56,967 nt of DNA from contig NZ_BAGH01000302.1 in the NCBI RefSeq assembly GCF_000308715.1, positions 1 through 56,967 on the forward strand, written 5' to 3'. Within the stretch, counting starts at the first letter, position 1, and each line of letters begins with the position of its first letter. This DNA is from Nocardia tenerifensis NBRC 101015. GTDB taxonomy: Bacteria > Actinomycetota > Actinomycetes > Mycobacteriales > Mycobacteriaceae. Both the position numbers and the translations under genes were made by a program. The notes under the pieces are model-generated. The model made no database searches. It was not told where the DNA came from and saw only the letters and a list, made by a program, of their open reading frames with translations. This document shows, in pieces, positions 41,335 through 50,421 of the stretch.

Positions 41335-41494
41335 GGCGAATCGCTCCCTCACGGTCGGTGACATGACCCGGACATGATCACGTGCTCCGAGTTCCGTAGT
41401 CGATCATAGGATCGAACCGTTCGTGGACGGTGTCACCGGCCGACCACGGGCCGCGACCTGGCACGACACGATCGCCCAGCCATGGAGGTACGGA

Positions 41495-44185
41495 TTGCGT
41501 TCTCGCACCAGGGTCTTGGTCGGCGTCGCGCTGGTCGTGGCGGTCGCGCTGGTGGCGGGTGGGATCGTCCTCGCCGTCCGGCGCGGTGCGCCGGCCACGG
41601 TATGCCCGGACGACGACGCCTCGTCCGCCCCGGGGTGGGTGGCGACGAACACCGACGTGAATGCCGGGTTCGAGCGGCATCCGTTCGTCGGCAACGGCTA
41701 CCTCGGGCTGCGGGTGCCACCGCGCGGGCCGGGATACGCGCTGACCGGCGAGCCGAGTGGCTGGCCCCTCTACACACCGCGCTATGACGGCGCGTTCGTC
41801 GCCGGACTGTACGGGCACACACCGGGAGTGGCCGAAGATCGCGAAGTCGTTGCGGCGCTGCCGAACTGGTCGGCGCTCACCGTCGGCGTCGGCGAGGACA
41901 CCTACTCCCCGAACACGCCGGCCGAGCAGATCACCGACTTCTCGCAGACGGCGTACCTGCGCTGCGGGCTGGTGCGCACCGCGCTCACCTGGACCAGCCG
42001 CGACGGCAGGGCGACCGATCTGGTGTACGACGTCCTCGCGGACCGGGTCGACCAGCATGTCGGCGCGGTCCGCCTCACCGCCGTCCCGCACTGGTCCGGC
42101 GAGCTGGCGGTGACCGATCTGATCGACGGCGCGGGCGCGCGCCGGATGACGCAGACCATCGGCGGCGCGAGCGAGGGCGGCATCAAGGTCGGGTTCCGCG
42201 CCGACGGCACCGGTGTTGTCGGCGCGGTGGCGTCCGTGCTCAGCACCGGAGCCGCGCGGCGGCCCGACGCGGCGCGCGATCTCACCGTCGCTCAGCAGAA
42301 CCGGCTCACCGTGCGAGCCGGAAAGTCCTATGCGGTAACCAAATTCGTCGGCGTCGACACCGCGCTCACCGCCCGGGATCCGGTGTCGGCGGCCCAGGAC
42401 GCGGCCCAGCGGGCGGCGCGCAAAGGCTGGCCGGATCTGCTGGCGGGCACGGCCGCGGCCTGGCGCGCGCTGTGGCGCGGCGATATCGAGGTACCGGCGA
42501 ATCCCGATTTCCAGACGTGGGTCCGCGGCGCGTTGTATTCGCTGTACTCGAGCACCAATTCCCAACAGGACAACAGCATCTCGCCCGTCGGGCTCAGCAG
42601 CGACAACTACGGGGGCGCGGTGTTCTGGGACGCGGACATCTGGATGCTGCCCGGACTGCTCCAGTTCGCCCCCGATCTGGCGAAATCCATTGTGCAGTAT
42701 CGGTTCAAGACGTTGCCCGCCGCGCAGGCGAACGCGCGGCAGCTCGGCTTTCGCGGCGCCTTCTATCCGTGGACCAGCGCGAGCCGGGGCGCGCTCGCGG
42801 AGTGCCACAGCTGGGATCCCCCGCACTGTCTTACCCAGAACCATCTGCAAGGCGATGTCTCCCTCGCGGCCTGGCAGTACTACCTGGCCACCGGCGACAT
42901 CGATTATCTGCGCGGGCGTAGCTGGCCGATCATGCGGAGCGTGGCCGAGTTCTGGGCCTCGCGGGCGACGCCGAACCCGGACGGCAGCTACTCGATCGAG
43001 AACGTCGCCGGCCCTGACGAATACAGCAACGGCGTCGACGACGGCGCCTACACCAACGCGGTGGCGGCGCTGGCCCTGCGCAATGCCGCCCGCGCCGCCG
43101 ACCTCCTGCGCGAGCAGGCCCCGCCGGAGTGGACCGCCATCGCCGATCGGCTGCGCATGCCCTTCGACCAGGCGCGGCGGATATTCAGCCAGTACGACGG
43201 GTACGCCGGAACGCCGATCAAGCAGGCGGACACCGCGATGCTCATCTATCCGCTGGAATGGCCTATGCCGGAGGAGGTTTCACGGAACATCCTCGAATAC
43301 TATGCCGACCGCACCGATCCCGACGGCCCGGCGATGACCGACGCGGTGCACGCCATCGACGCCGCGGCGATCGGCATGCCGGGCTGCGCGACGGGCACCT
43401 ACCTCGAACGCGCGGTTCGCCCGTTCGAGCGGGCCCCGTTCGGGCAGTTCGCGGAGGCGCGCGGCGACAAGGCGGGCGTCGAGGACCCGCTGGCGGGCGC
43501 GCCCGCCTTCACGTTCGTCACGGCGGCGGGCGGGTTCGTGCAGACCTTCACCAACGGACTGCTCGGGCTGCGCCTGCGGGGCGACCGGGTGCGCGTCGAT
43601 CCGACGCTGCCGCCGCGGTTCGGGGCGGGCCTACGCATTCGTGGCATGCATTGGCAGGGAAGGACTTTCGACGCCGAGATCGGGCGGGACGACGCGACGA
43701 TCACGCTGCGCGACGGTGCGGCGATGCCGGTCGAGTCCGCGGCGGGCACGCAGTTGGTCAGTCGCGAGCAGCCATTGAGTGTCAAGACGCGTCGGCCGGA
43801 TCTCCTGCCGACCGACAATCTCGCGCGCTGCAAGTCCGTGTCCGCTAGTTCGGCCGAGCCTGGGCGTTACGCGGAGGCCGCCGTCGACGGGAGTAGTTCG
43901 ACCGGCTGGGTGGCCGACGCCGACCGAGGGGTTGTCACGGTCGACCTCGGAGCGGAAACCGTTGTGGGGCGGGTGCTTCCACACTGGCAGCAACGTCCGC
44001 CGGGGAAGGCCGAGCTCTCGGTGTCCTCCGATGATCGAACCTGGACGAGGATCAGCGCCGATCCGGTGACCGGCGTGCTTGCTAACCCCTTGTCCGCCCG
44101 CTACATCCGGGTGGACATCACGGCCGATGGCCCCGGCGCACGGCCCGGCCTTCGCGAGCTCGAGGTTTATGGGCCGCCGAGTTAG
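41495..44185 (+). CDS. Membrane-anchored GH65 glycosidase (acid trehalase-like) with discoidin domain
   Basis: 896 residues from TTG 41495, which has GGAGG (41484-41488) 6 nt upstream; a GTG at 41423 would add 24 residues. N-terminal signal anchor (5-28), then the GH65 order: N-terminal beta-sandwich (GFERHPFVGNGYLGLRVPP), linker, catalytic (alpha/alpha)6 barrel with GGAVFWDADIWMLPGLL (W378, D379) and the general acid in VAGPDEYSNGVDDGAYTN (E509), then a beta-sandwich. Residues about 774-896 form an F5/8-type C (discoidin/CBM32) domain: NLARCKSVSASSAEPGRYAEAAVDGS...GWVADADRGVVTVDLG. It should cleave an alpha-glucoside outside the cell; trehalose or a trehalose-containing glycolipid is a plausible substrate in a mycolata. 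Phosphorylase activity is less likely because it is exported. Confidence 0.85.
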   Translation: MRSRTRVLVGVALVVAVALVAGGIVLAVRRGAPATVCPDDDASSAPGWVATNTDVNAGFERHPFVGNGYLGLRVPPRGPGYALTGEPSGWPLYTPRYDGAFVAGLYGHTPGVAEDREVVAALPNWSALTVGVGEDTYSPNTPAEQITDFSQTAYLRCGLVRTALTWTSRDGRATDLVYDVLADRVDQHVGAVRLTAVPHWSGELAVTDLIDGAGARRMTQTIGGASEGGIKVGFRADGTGVVGAVASVLSTGAARRPDAARDLTVAQQNRLTVRAGKSYAVTKFVGVDTALTARDPVSAAQDAAQRAARKGWPDLLAGTAAAWRALWRGDIEVPANPDFQTWVRGALYSLYSSTNSQQDNSISPVGLSSDNYGGAVFWDADIWMLPGLLQFAPDLAKSIVQYRFKTLPAAQANARQLGFRGAFYPWTSASRGALAECHSWDPPHCLTQNHLQGDVSLAAWQYYLATGDIDYLRGRSWPIMRSVAEFWASRATPNPDGSYSIENVAGPDEYSNGVDDGAYTNAVAALALRNAARAADLLREQAPPEWTAIADRLRMPFDQARRIFSQYDGYAGTPIKQADTAMLIYPLEWPMPEEVSRNILEYYADRTDPDGPAMTDAVHAIDAAAIGMPGCATGTYLERAVRPFERAPFGQFAEARGDKAGVEDPLAGAPAFTFVTAAGGFVQTFTNGLLGLRLRGDRVRVDPTLPPRFGAGLRIRGMHWQGRTFDAEIGRDDATITLRDGAAMPVESAAGTQLVSREQPLSVKTRRPDLLPTDNLARCKSVSASSAEPGRYAEAAVDGSSSTGWVADADRGVVTVDLGAETVVGRVLPHWQQRPPGKAELSVSSDDRTWTRISADPVTGVLANPLSARYIRVDITADGPGARPGLRELEVYGPPS

Positions 44186-44250
44186 GCTGGGCCTCAACGT
44201 TTTCGGACTCGGAACACTTCACAACCGGAGCGCGCGGCGTCGGCGGGGCC

Positions 44251-44436
44251 GTGCGTGGCGTCAGCCGGGCCTGCAAGACCCCGCGCGTGAGCGTCAGCCG
44301 GGCCTGCAAGACCCCGCGCGTGAGCGTCCGCCGCGCCTGCAAGACCCCGCGCGTGAGCGTCCGCCGCGCCTGCAAGACCCCGCGCGTGAGCGTCCGCCGC
44401 GCCTGCAAGACCCCGCGCGTGAGCGTCCGCCGCGCC
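44251..44436. repeat. 33-bp minisatellite between convergent genes
   Basis: The 13-mer CCTGCAAGACCCC recurs at 44270, 44303, 44336, 44369 and 44402, exactly every 33 bp, within units that are almost identical; the first two copies differ from the rest by a shared variant (CAGCCGGG versus CCGCCGCG). A partial sixth unit ends near 44436. It lies just beyond the stop of the gamma-glutamyltransferase gene and 65 nt after the GH65 stop. Confidence 0.9.
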
Positions 44437-44454
44437 GAGGCCCGCGCGTGGGCG

Positions 44455-46221
44455 TCAGCGACCGACTGCGTAGCCCTGCATACCGCGCGGATTCGCCGCC
44501 GCGGACAGCACACCCGACTCGGGATCGCGTGCGACGGCGCACAACCTGCCCTCCGACCACGGCTCGCCGACGGTGACGTCGTGTCCACGGCGGCGCAGGT
44601 CCTCGATGACCGACTCGTCCATCCTGGACTCCAGGATGACTACGCCCGGCTCCATGTCGCGCGGGTAGAACGAGCTGGGGAACGAGGTGTTGTGCCAGTT
44701 GGGCGCGTCGATCGCGGCTTGCAGGTCCAGGCCGCCGTAGGCGACGGAGAGGAAGAAGTGCAGCTGCCACTGGTCCTGCTGATCGCCGCCGGGGGTGCCG
44801 AAGGCCATGACCGGCACGCCGTCGCGCAGTGCGAGCGCCGGCGTCAAGGTGGTGCGCGGACGGTGGCCCGGCACAAGGGTATTGGGCAGGCCCTCGTCCA
44901 GCCAGGCCATCTGCAGGCGGGTGCCGAGCGGGAAGCCGAGCTCGGGGATGACGGGGTTCGATTGCAGCCAACCGCCGCTCGGCGTGGCCGAGATCATGTT
45001 GCCCCACTGATCGACGATGTCGAAATGGCAAGTGTCGCCGCGCGTTTCGCCACTACTGGCGAGCGAGGGCTCGCCCGCGCCCTCCGCCTCGTCGCCCGGC
45101 GTCGAACCGCCGATGCGTGAGCTGAGCCGCGGCGGGCGCCCGTCGGGGCTGCCCGGACGCAGCGCGTAGGACGCCTTCGCCTCGATCAGCGCTCGTCGAC
45201 TCGCGTTGTAGGACGGCGAAAGCAGTTCGGGCAGTGGCACATTCGGCACGTCGCCGTACCAGGCCTCGCGGTCGGCCATCGCGAGCTTGCAGCCCTCGAT
45301 GAGCAGGTGGACGTACTCGGCGGAGCCGTAAGCAGGCAGTTCGTCGGGCAGCAGGGCGAGCTGCTGGAGGAAGACCGGTCCCTGGCTCCACGGGCCCATC
45401 TTGCACAGCGTCCAGCCGCGCCAGTCGTAGGTGGCGGGCTCCTCGTAGGTCGCCGACCAGCCGGCCAGATCGGCGGCCGTGAGGGTGCCGACGTGCCGCT
45501 CGCCGCTGGTGTCCATGGTCGGCCGCGCCGACTGCCGCAGCATCGCCTCGGCGATGAACCCCGTGCGCCAGATGCGCCGGGCCGCCTCGATTTCCGCGAC
45601 CCGGTCGCCGCCGCCCTCGGCGACGGCCTCGTCGATCAGCCGGCGCCAGGTGCGGGCGAGCGCCGGATTGCGAAACAGCGCACCGGGTGTCGGCGCGGCG
45701 CCGTCGCGCAGGTACACCTCGGCCGAGGAGGTCCACTCGGCGGTGAAGAGTTCACGGACCTCCTCCACCTGAATCCGGATTCGGGGAACGGGCGGGTGGC
45801 CGTCCTGCGCGTACCCGATGGCGTAGCGCAGCAGATCGGCCAAAGACCTTGTGCCGTAATCACGCAGCAACACCATCCACGCGTCGAACGCGCCGGGCAC
45901 CGCGGCGGCCAGCGGTCCGGTGCCGGGAACGAAATCCAGCCCGAGGCCGCGGTAGTGCGCGGCGCTCGCGCCCGCGGGTGCCGGGCCCTGTCCGCACAGC
46001 ACGCGCACCGGCGCACCGGCCGGCGCGAGGATCATCGGTGCCTCGCCCGCGGGGCCGTTGAGGTGCGGCTCCACCACGTGCAGCACGAAACCCGCGGCGA
46101 CGGCCGCGTCGAACGCGTTGCCGCCGCCCTCCAGCACGGCCATCGCGGACTGCGACGCCAGCCAGTGGGTGGACGACACCATCCCGAAGGTGCCCCGCAA
46201 TGTCGGCCTCGTGGTGAACAT
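44455..46221 (-). CDS. ggt: Gamma-glutamyltransferase
   Basis: 588 residues from ATG 46221 (GGAGGCG upstream); the longer frame to 46347 has no signal or ribosome site. Ntn-hydrolase: N-terminal part starts TLRGTFGMVSSTHWLASQSAM and EGGGNAFDAAVAAGFVLHVVEPH; autoprocessing Thr nucleophile in GDTCHFDIVDQWGN (T397); donor-site motif TPSGGWLQSNP and GTPGGDQQDQWQLHFFL. No signal peptide is visible, so the enzyme may be cytoplasmic or exported by another route. It cleaves or transfers gamma-glutamyl groups from peptides or amides. The 33-bp minisatellite begins directly after its stop codon. Confidence 0.92.
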   Translation of the reverse strand: MFTTRPTLRGTFGMVSSTHWLASQSAMAVLEGGGNAFDAAVAAGFVLHVVEPHLNGPAGEAPMILAPAGAPVRVLCGQGPAPAGASAAHYRGLGLDFVPGTGPLAAAVPGAFDAWMVLLRDYGTRSLADLLRYAIGYAQDGHPPVPRIRIQVEEVRELFTAEWTSSAEVYLRDGAAPTPGALFRNPALARTWRRLIDEAVAEGGGDRVAEIEAARRIWRTGFIAEAMLRQSARPTMDTSGERHVGTLTAADLAGWSATYEEPATYDWRGWTLCKMGPWSQGPVFLQQLALLPDELPAYGSAEYVHLLIEGCKLAMADREAWYGDVPNVPLPELLSPSYNASRRALIEAKASYALRPGSPDGRPPRLSSRIGGSTPGDEAEGAGEPSLASSGETRGDTCHFDIVDQWGNMISATPSGGWLQSNPVIPELGFPLGTRLQMAWLDEGLPNTLVPGHRPRTTLTPALALRDGVPVMAFGTPGGDQQDQWQLHFFLSVAYGGLDLQAAIDAPNWHNTSFPSSFYPRDMEPGVVILESRMDESVIEDLRRRGHDVTVGEPWSEGRLCAVARDPESGVLSAAANPRGMQGYAVGR

Positions 46222-46410
46222 GTCTGCGCCTCCGCCTCCCGCCGGCGAGCCGCGCCGGACTGACGCGGGTCTGGTCAAAAAGTACAGATTCCGGAGCGCG
46301 TCCGGTCGATTTGGGGCCGGTCTGGGCGGCCCGGTGGAACTCGCCACAAGTCCGCCGGGCTCCGCGTGTCCCCTCGGCTAATCGCTCGTTACCCGCGATA
46401 GTTGACTGCG

Positions 46411-48042
46411 ATGGCTACCGAGACAGACACCACATCGACCGGGCCGGATCTGCGCCTCATCGGCATCGGCGGCGCCGCGGTGATCGCGGGCGTCGCCTGG
46501 GCCGCGCTCGGCGAGGACAGCTTCGACTCGGCGTCGAAGACCGCGCTGAACTGGGTGCTCGGCAATTTCGACTGGTTGTTCGTTGTCTCGGCCGACGTGT
46601 TCCTGGTCCTGTGCCTGGTGATCGCGGTGAGCCGGTACGGGCGGATCCGGCTCGGAAAAGACGACGACGAACCAGAATTCAGCAATCTCGCCTGGATCGC
46701 GATGATGTTCAGCGCGGGGATGGGCATCGGGTTGATGTTCTACGGCGTCGGCGAGCCGCTACAGCATTTCGTCGCGCCGCCGCCGTCCACGGGTGTGACG
46801 GCGCAGACCACGGCGGCGGCCGCTACGGCGCTGCAGTATTCGCTGTTCCACTGGACGCTCACGCCGTGGGCGATCTACGGGATCGTCGGACTTGCCTTGG
46901 CGTACGCGGGATTTCGGAAAGGGCGCGGCAATCGGCTCTCCGCCGCCTTCGTGCCGCTGCTCGGCGAACGCCGGGCACAGGGGTGGGCGGGGCAGGCCAT
47001 CGATCTGCTCGCGGTGTTCGCCACCGTCTTCGGCACCGCGACCAGTCTCGGGCTCGGTGCGCTGCAGGTGGCGAAGGGTTTGCAGCTCACCGCCGACGCG
47101 CCGGACACCGTGAGTCTTCAGCTGATCATCATCGCCTCGCTCAGCGCGGCGTTCGTTCTCTCGGCGTTCTCAGGGCTGCACAAGGGCGTCAAGTGGCTCT
47201 CCACGGTCAATATCGTGCTGGCGGCGTTGCTCATGCTGTTCGTGTTCGTGCTGGGGCCGACGGTGTATGTGCTGGACAGCATTCCGTCCAGCATCGGCAA
47301 CTACCTCACCGAGCTGCTGCCGATGGCCACCCGCACCGGCGCCTACGCCGACTCCGCCTGGCTCGGCAAGTGGACGATCTTCTACTGGGCGTGGTGGTTG
47401 TCGTGGGCGCCGTTCGTCGGCACATTCATCGCGCGCATCTCGCGCGGGCGCACGATTCGCGAGTTCCTCGTCGGTGTGCTGCTGGTGCCGAGCGGGGTGA
47501 CCGTGGTGTGGTTCTGCATCATGGGCGGCAGCGCAATCCGGTTGTCCGCGACGGGCGTCGCCGACCTCACCGCGCAGGCGAGCGACGCGGAGGCCTCGCT
47601 GTTCGCCATGCTGGACGCGCTGCCCGCCGGGACCGTCACCTCGTGGGTGTCGATGATCCTGGTGATGACCTACTTCATCACCAGCGCCGACTCAGCCTCC
47701 CTCGTCATGGGCTCGCTCACCAGCCGCGGCGCCCTCAATCCGCCCTCGTGGCTCGTCGTCACCTGGGGCGTTTTGATGGCCTCGGTCGCGGCCGTCCTGC
47801 TCGTCGCAGGCGGTCTCAGCTCACTACAGACCGCCACCATCCTCGTCTCCCTCCCCTTCGTCCTCGTCATGCTCGCCCTCTGCTGCTCCCTCCTCAAAGA
47901 ACTCCGCGAAGACCCCGGCGCCGGCCCCACCGCCCGCCCCCTCTACGGCCTGCGCACCGCAGTCCGAGCCATGGTCGGCGAAGCAATCAACGAATCCCCC
48001 CGCCGCCCCCGCCCCGACACCCGCCCCGTCCCCCTCGAATAA
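46411..48042 (+). CDS. BCCT-family osmolyte (betaine/carnitine/choline) transporter
   Basis: 543 residues, ATG 46411; a TTG at 46402 is less likely. Twelve membrane helices. BCCT signature: SAGMGIGLMFYGVGEPLQHF in helix 3 (glycine stretch that binds the sodium/substrate), WAWWLSWAPFVGTFIARISRGRTIREF in helix 8 (tryptophan box). Sodium or proton coupled uptake of glycine betaine-like compounds. The C-terminal tail is short (about 50 residues, basic, proline-rich), unlike the long osmosensing tail of BetP. The last 80 codons are extremely C-rich at wobble positions. Confidence 0.93.
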   Translation: MATETDTTSTGPDLRLIGIGGAAVIAGVAWAALGEDSFDSASKTALNWVLGNFDWLFVVSADVFLVLCLVIAVSRYGRIRLGKDDDEPEFSNLAWIAMMFSAGMGIGLMFYGVGEPLQHFVAPPPSTGVTAQTTAAAATALQYSLFHWTLTPWAIYGIVGLALAYAGFRKGRGNRLSAAFVPLLGERRAQGWAGQAIDLLAVFATVFGTATSLGLGALQVAKGLQLTADAPDTVSLQLIIIASLSAAFVLSAFSGLHKGVKWLSTVNIVLAALLMLFVFVLGPTVYVLDSIPSSIGNYLTELLPMATRTGAYADSAWLGKWTIFYWAWWLSWAPFVGTFIARISRGRTIREFLVGVLLVPSGVTVVWFCIMGGSAIRLSATGVADLTAQASDAEASLFAMLDALPAGTVTSWVSMILVMTYFITSADSASLVMGSLTSRGALNPPSWLVVTWGVLMASVAAVLLVAGGLSSLQTATILVSLPFVLVMLALCCSLLKELREDPGAGPTARPLYGLRTAVRAMVGEAINESPRRPRPDTRPVPLE

Positions 48043-48133
48043 CCCCGCCCGATCTCGCCACGCCCGCCCACCAGGGTCAGTGGCATGCCGTGTTCCGTGG
48101 GCAGCGAGATACGCTGAGGCCCAAGGGGTTTGG

Positions 48134-48364
48134 TCAATCGACCAGGCCGAGGTCGTCTTCGATCCGGCGGAGTTCATCGAAGGCCTGGCGGCGCTCGGCT
48201 TGTTGCCGCTGTTTGTAGGCGAAGACGTCTTCGCTGAGCAGCCTCGTACGGGAACCGACTTCGCGGGCGGGCAAGGTTCCGTCCTCGACGAGATTCATCG
48301 AGGAGATGCCGAGGATTGTCGCGGCCGCGGTCGTGGTGAGTTCGTTGGGCACGCTGGCCACCAT
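48134..48364 (-). pseudogene. Decayed excisionase-type antitoxin gene, toxin missing
   Basis: 76 residues from ATG 48364: ASVPNELTTTAAATILGIS, then SMNLVEDGTLPAREVGSRTRLLSEDVFAYKQRQQAERRQAFDELRRIEDDLG. Intact members of this HTH_17 antitoxin family read about 'GISRPTLMKLVEDG' here, so three codons in the recognition helix seem deleted. Homology also extends upstream of the ATG in the same frame (DDQVLDLVSRRSTV, to about 48420) with no usable start, because the response-regulator gene ends there. The partner PIN-domain toxin, normally immediately downstream, is absent. I read this as a remnant of a toxin-antitoxin module, possibly still a small DNA-binding protein. Confidence 0.6.
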
Positions 48365-48428
48365 AACCGTGCTGCGGCGGCTGACGAGGTCAAGGACCTG
48401 GTCGTCGACGTAGGCGGCGGGCGGCGGG

Positions 48429-49064
48429 TCAGGGGGTGTTGTGGGCGTGGAGGGCTAGGCGGACTCGGTTGTCGGAGGCGGTTTTGGTCATGAGGTTGGC
48501 TATGTGGGTTTTGACGGTGGTTAGGCCTAGGTGGAGGTGGGTGGCGATTTCTTGGTTGCTCAGGCCTTGGGCTACGAGGGTGAGGACTTCTTGTTCGCGG
48601 GGGGTCAGATTCAGTTGGCGGGCTGGGGGTTTGGGGGTGGGGTGGGTTGCTATGGCGTGGGTTACCAAGCGGCGCAGGAGGGTTGGGGAGAAGAGGAGGT
48701 CGCCGTCGGCGGTGCGGCGGATGGCGGTGAGCAGGTCGGCGGGGGCGGTGTCCTTGACGAGGTAGCCGGTCGCGCCCGCGGCGAGGGCGGGGAAGAGGTG
48801 GTCATCGTCGTCGAAGGTGGTGAGTACCAATACTTTTGCCGCCGGTCGGGCGGCGACGATCCGTTCGGTGGCGGCTACGCCGTCCAGGCCGGGCATGCGC
48901 AGATCCATGAGGATGAGGTCCGGGGAGTGTTCGGCGTTCAGGCGGATCGCCTCGATTCCGTTGGCGGCCTCGCCGACCACCCGGAAGTCGGGGATGGATT
49001 CGATGAGCATGCGCAGCCCGGCCCGGACCAGCCGCTGATCGTCTACCAGCAAAACGGTGATCAT
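48429..49064 (-). CDS. NarL/LuxR-type response regulator
   Basis: 211 residues, ATG 49064 overlapping the kinase stop by 4 nt. Receiver 1-118: VLLVDDQ, phospho-Asp in LILMDLRMPGLDG, LTTFDDDD, LVKDT. LuxR-type HTH: NLTPREQEVLTLVAQGLSNQEIATHLHLGLTTVKTHIANLMTK. Linker 125-150 is Pro/Thr-rich (HPTPKPPARQ). Partner of the HK at 49061-50224. The 3' third of the gene is strongly C-rich on its coding strand. Confidence 0.94.
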   Translation of the reverse strand: MITVLLVDDQRLVRAGLRMLIESIPDFRVVGEAANGIEAIRLNAEHSPDLILMDLRMPGLDGVAATERIVAARPAAKVLVLTTFDDDDHLFPALAAGATGYLVKDTAPADLLTAIRRTADGDLLFSPTLLRRLVTHAIATHPTPKPPARQLNLTPREQEVLTLVAQGLSNQEIATHLHLGLTTVKTHIANLMTKTASDNRVRLALHAHNTP

Positions 49065-50224
49065 CGCGCCACCGCCTCGACCCCGGGCAGCCAGGCGTCG
49101 ACCTCCCACCCTCCCCCAGCCGCGCCGACGGCCAGGGTGCCGCCCGCGAGCTCCACCCGCTCCCGCATGCCGATAATGCCGTGACCGGCCGGTTTCGCGC
49201 CGGAGACACCGACACCACTGCGCACGCGCAAGGCGATTCCCCCGCCGCGCCGGAGGACCTCGACCCGGACCGAACCCGCGGGCTCGGCGTGCTTCATCAC
49301 ATTGGTGAGCGACTCCTGCACCAGCCGCAGCAGCGTGAGCCTGCCGATGGCGTCGAGTCCGGCCAGCTCCGGCGCGATCTCGGCCTCGACGACGAATCCG
49401 GCCACCTCGACCCGGCGCACCGCCGCCGAGATCTCGGCCCGCACGGCTTCGGCGTCCACCAGCGCGACCTCGCCGAGCGCGGGGTCGCGCAGCGCGGCGA
49501 GCAACCGGCGGATATCGGCCAGCGCGTCGGCGGCGGTCTCGCGCACGTCGTCGAGGACCAGGTTCACGCGCGGATCCTGGTCGGCGACGACGTGTCGCGC
49601 GATGCCGACGCGCAGCACGATCGAGGCCATGTGGTGCGCGATCAGGTCGTGCAACTCCCGCGCCATCGCGCCGCGCTCGGCCGCTCGGGTGCGCGATTCC
49701 GCCTCGGCCCTTCGGTTTTCGGCGTCGGCGGCGCGCAGGCGCAGGGTCGCCGCCAGATCGCGCTGGCCGCGCAGGTACAGCCCGAGCAGCAGCGGCACCC
49801 CGACATAGGTGCCCGCCTCGACCACGGTGGCCGCGCCCCACAGGGTGGCTTCGTGGCTGCCCCACCGGCCGAGCACCACGGCCAGCGCCCAGCACGCGGC
49901 CGCGAGCGCCACCCGGGAGTTCGCCCGGGTACGCATCGCCACCTCGACCAGGGCGACGGCACCGAGAAACGGCACCAAACCCGACAACCCCCACGCCGGC
50001 GTGCGGAACATCGGCACGGCCAGGATCGACAGTGCCAGCGAGACGGCCAGCGGCCACCGATCGCCCACCACGAATAGCGCGCTCGCGAGCATGGCAAGCA
50101 CCCAGTAACTCCAGGGCACGCGGTACTGGCCGGGGAAGGTACTCGCCAGCAACAGCAACGGGACCACCGCGAGCGGCAGGCAGCGCGCGAGCAGTCGCAC
50201 GTCGCGCCGCCACCGGATGTCCAT
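49061..50224 (-). CDS. Two-component sensor histidine kinase (HisKA_3, DesK-like)
   Basis: 387 residues from ATG 50224 (MDIRWRRDVRLLARCLPL); the frame is open much further upstream but without family features. About six membrane helices (10-165) with no sizeable extracellular domain; then a coiled linker (RRAEAESRTRAAERGAMARE), HisKA_3 with the phospho-His in ARELHDLIAHHMASIVLRVG, and HATPase (LVQESLTNVMKHAEPAG, GIIGMRERVELAGG). Divergent from the multicopper oxidase gene (198 nt), so copper or envelope redox stress is a reasonable hypothesis for its signal. Confidence 0.93.
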   Translation of the reverse strand: MDIRWRRDVRLLARCLPLAVVPLLLLASTFPGQYRVPWSYWVLAMLASALFVVGDRWPLAVSLALSILAVPMFRTPAWGLSGLVPFLGAVALVEVAMRTRANSRVALAAACWALAVVLGRWGSHEATLWGAATVVEAGTYVGVPLLLGLYLRGQRDLAATLRLRAADAENRRAEAESRTRAAERGAMARELHDLIAHHMASIVLRVGIARHVVADQDPRVNLVLDDVRETAADALADIRRLLAALRDPALGEVALVDAEAVRAEISAAVRRVEVAGFVVEAEIAPELAGLDAIGRLTLLRLVQESLTNVMKHAEPAGSVRVEVLRRGGGIALRVRSGVGVSGAKPAGHGIIGMRERVELAGGTLAVGAAGGGWEVDAWLPGVEAVAR

Positions 50225-50421
50225 CACACGTCCACGGTAAGGGACAACGGACCGGCGTCGGCGGGGCACTCCCCGCTGTTCGTGACCGCGATAGCACGTC
50301 CCGCGCGCTTCCACAAGGGTCCGCGGGCGGAGCCGGACCGGCGGAATGGCGGCTCTGCGGACGATCTCCGCAATCCGTCGGCAATCGAGGCTGGAGGTAA
50401 CCATGAGCGAAGGAGTAGAAC

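Noticed and set aside
44251..44436. CRISPR array
   Set aside because: The 33-bp units are contiguous with no unique spacers and no cas genes are present; it is a minisatellite.
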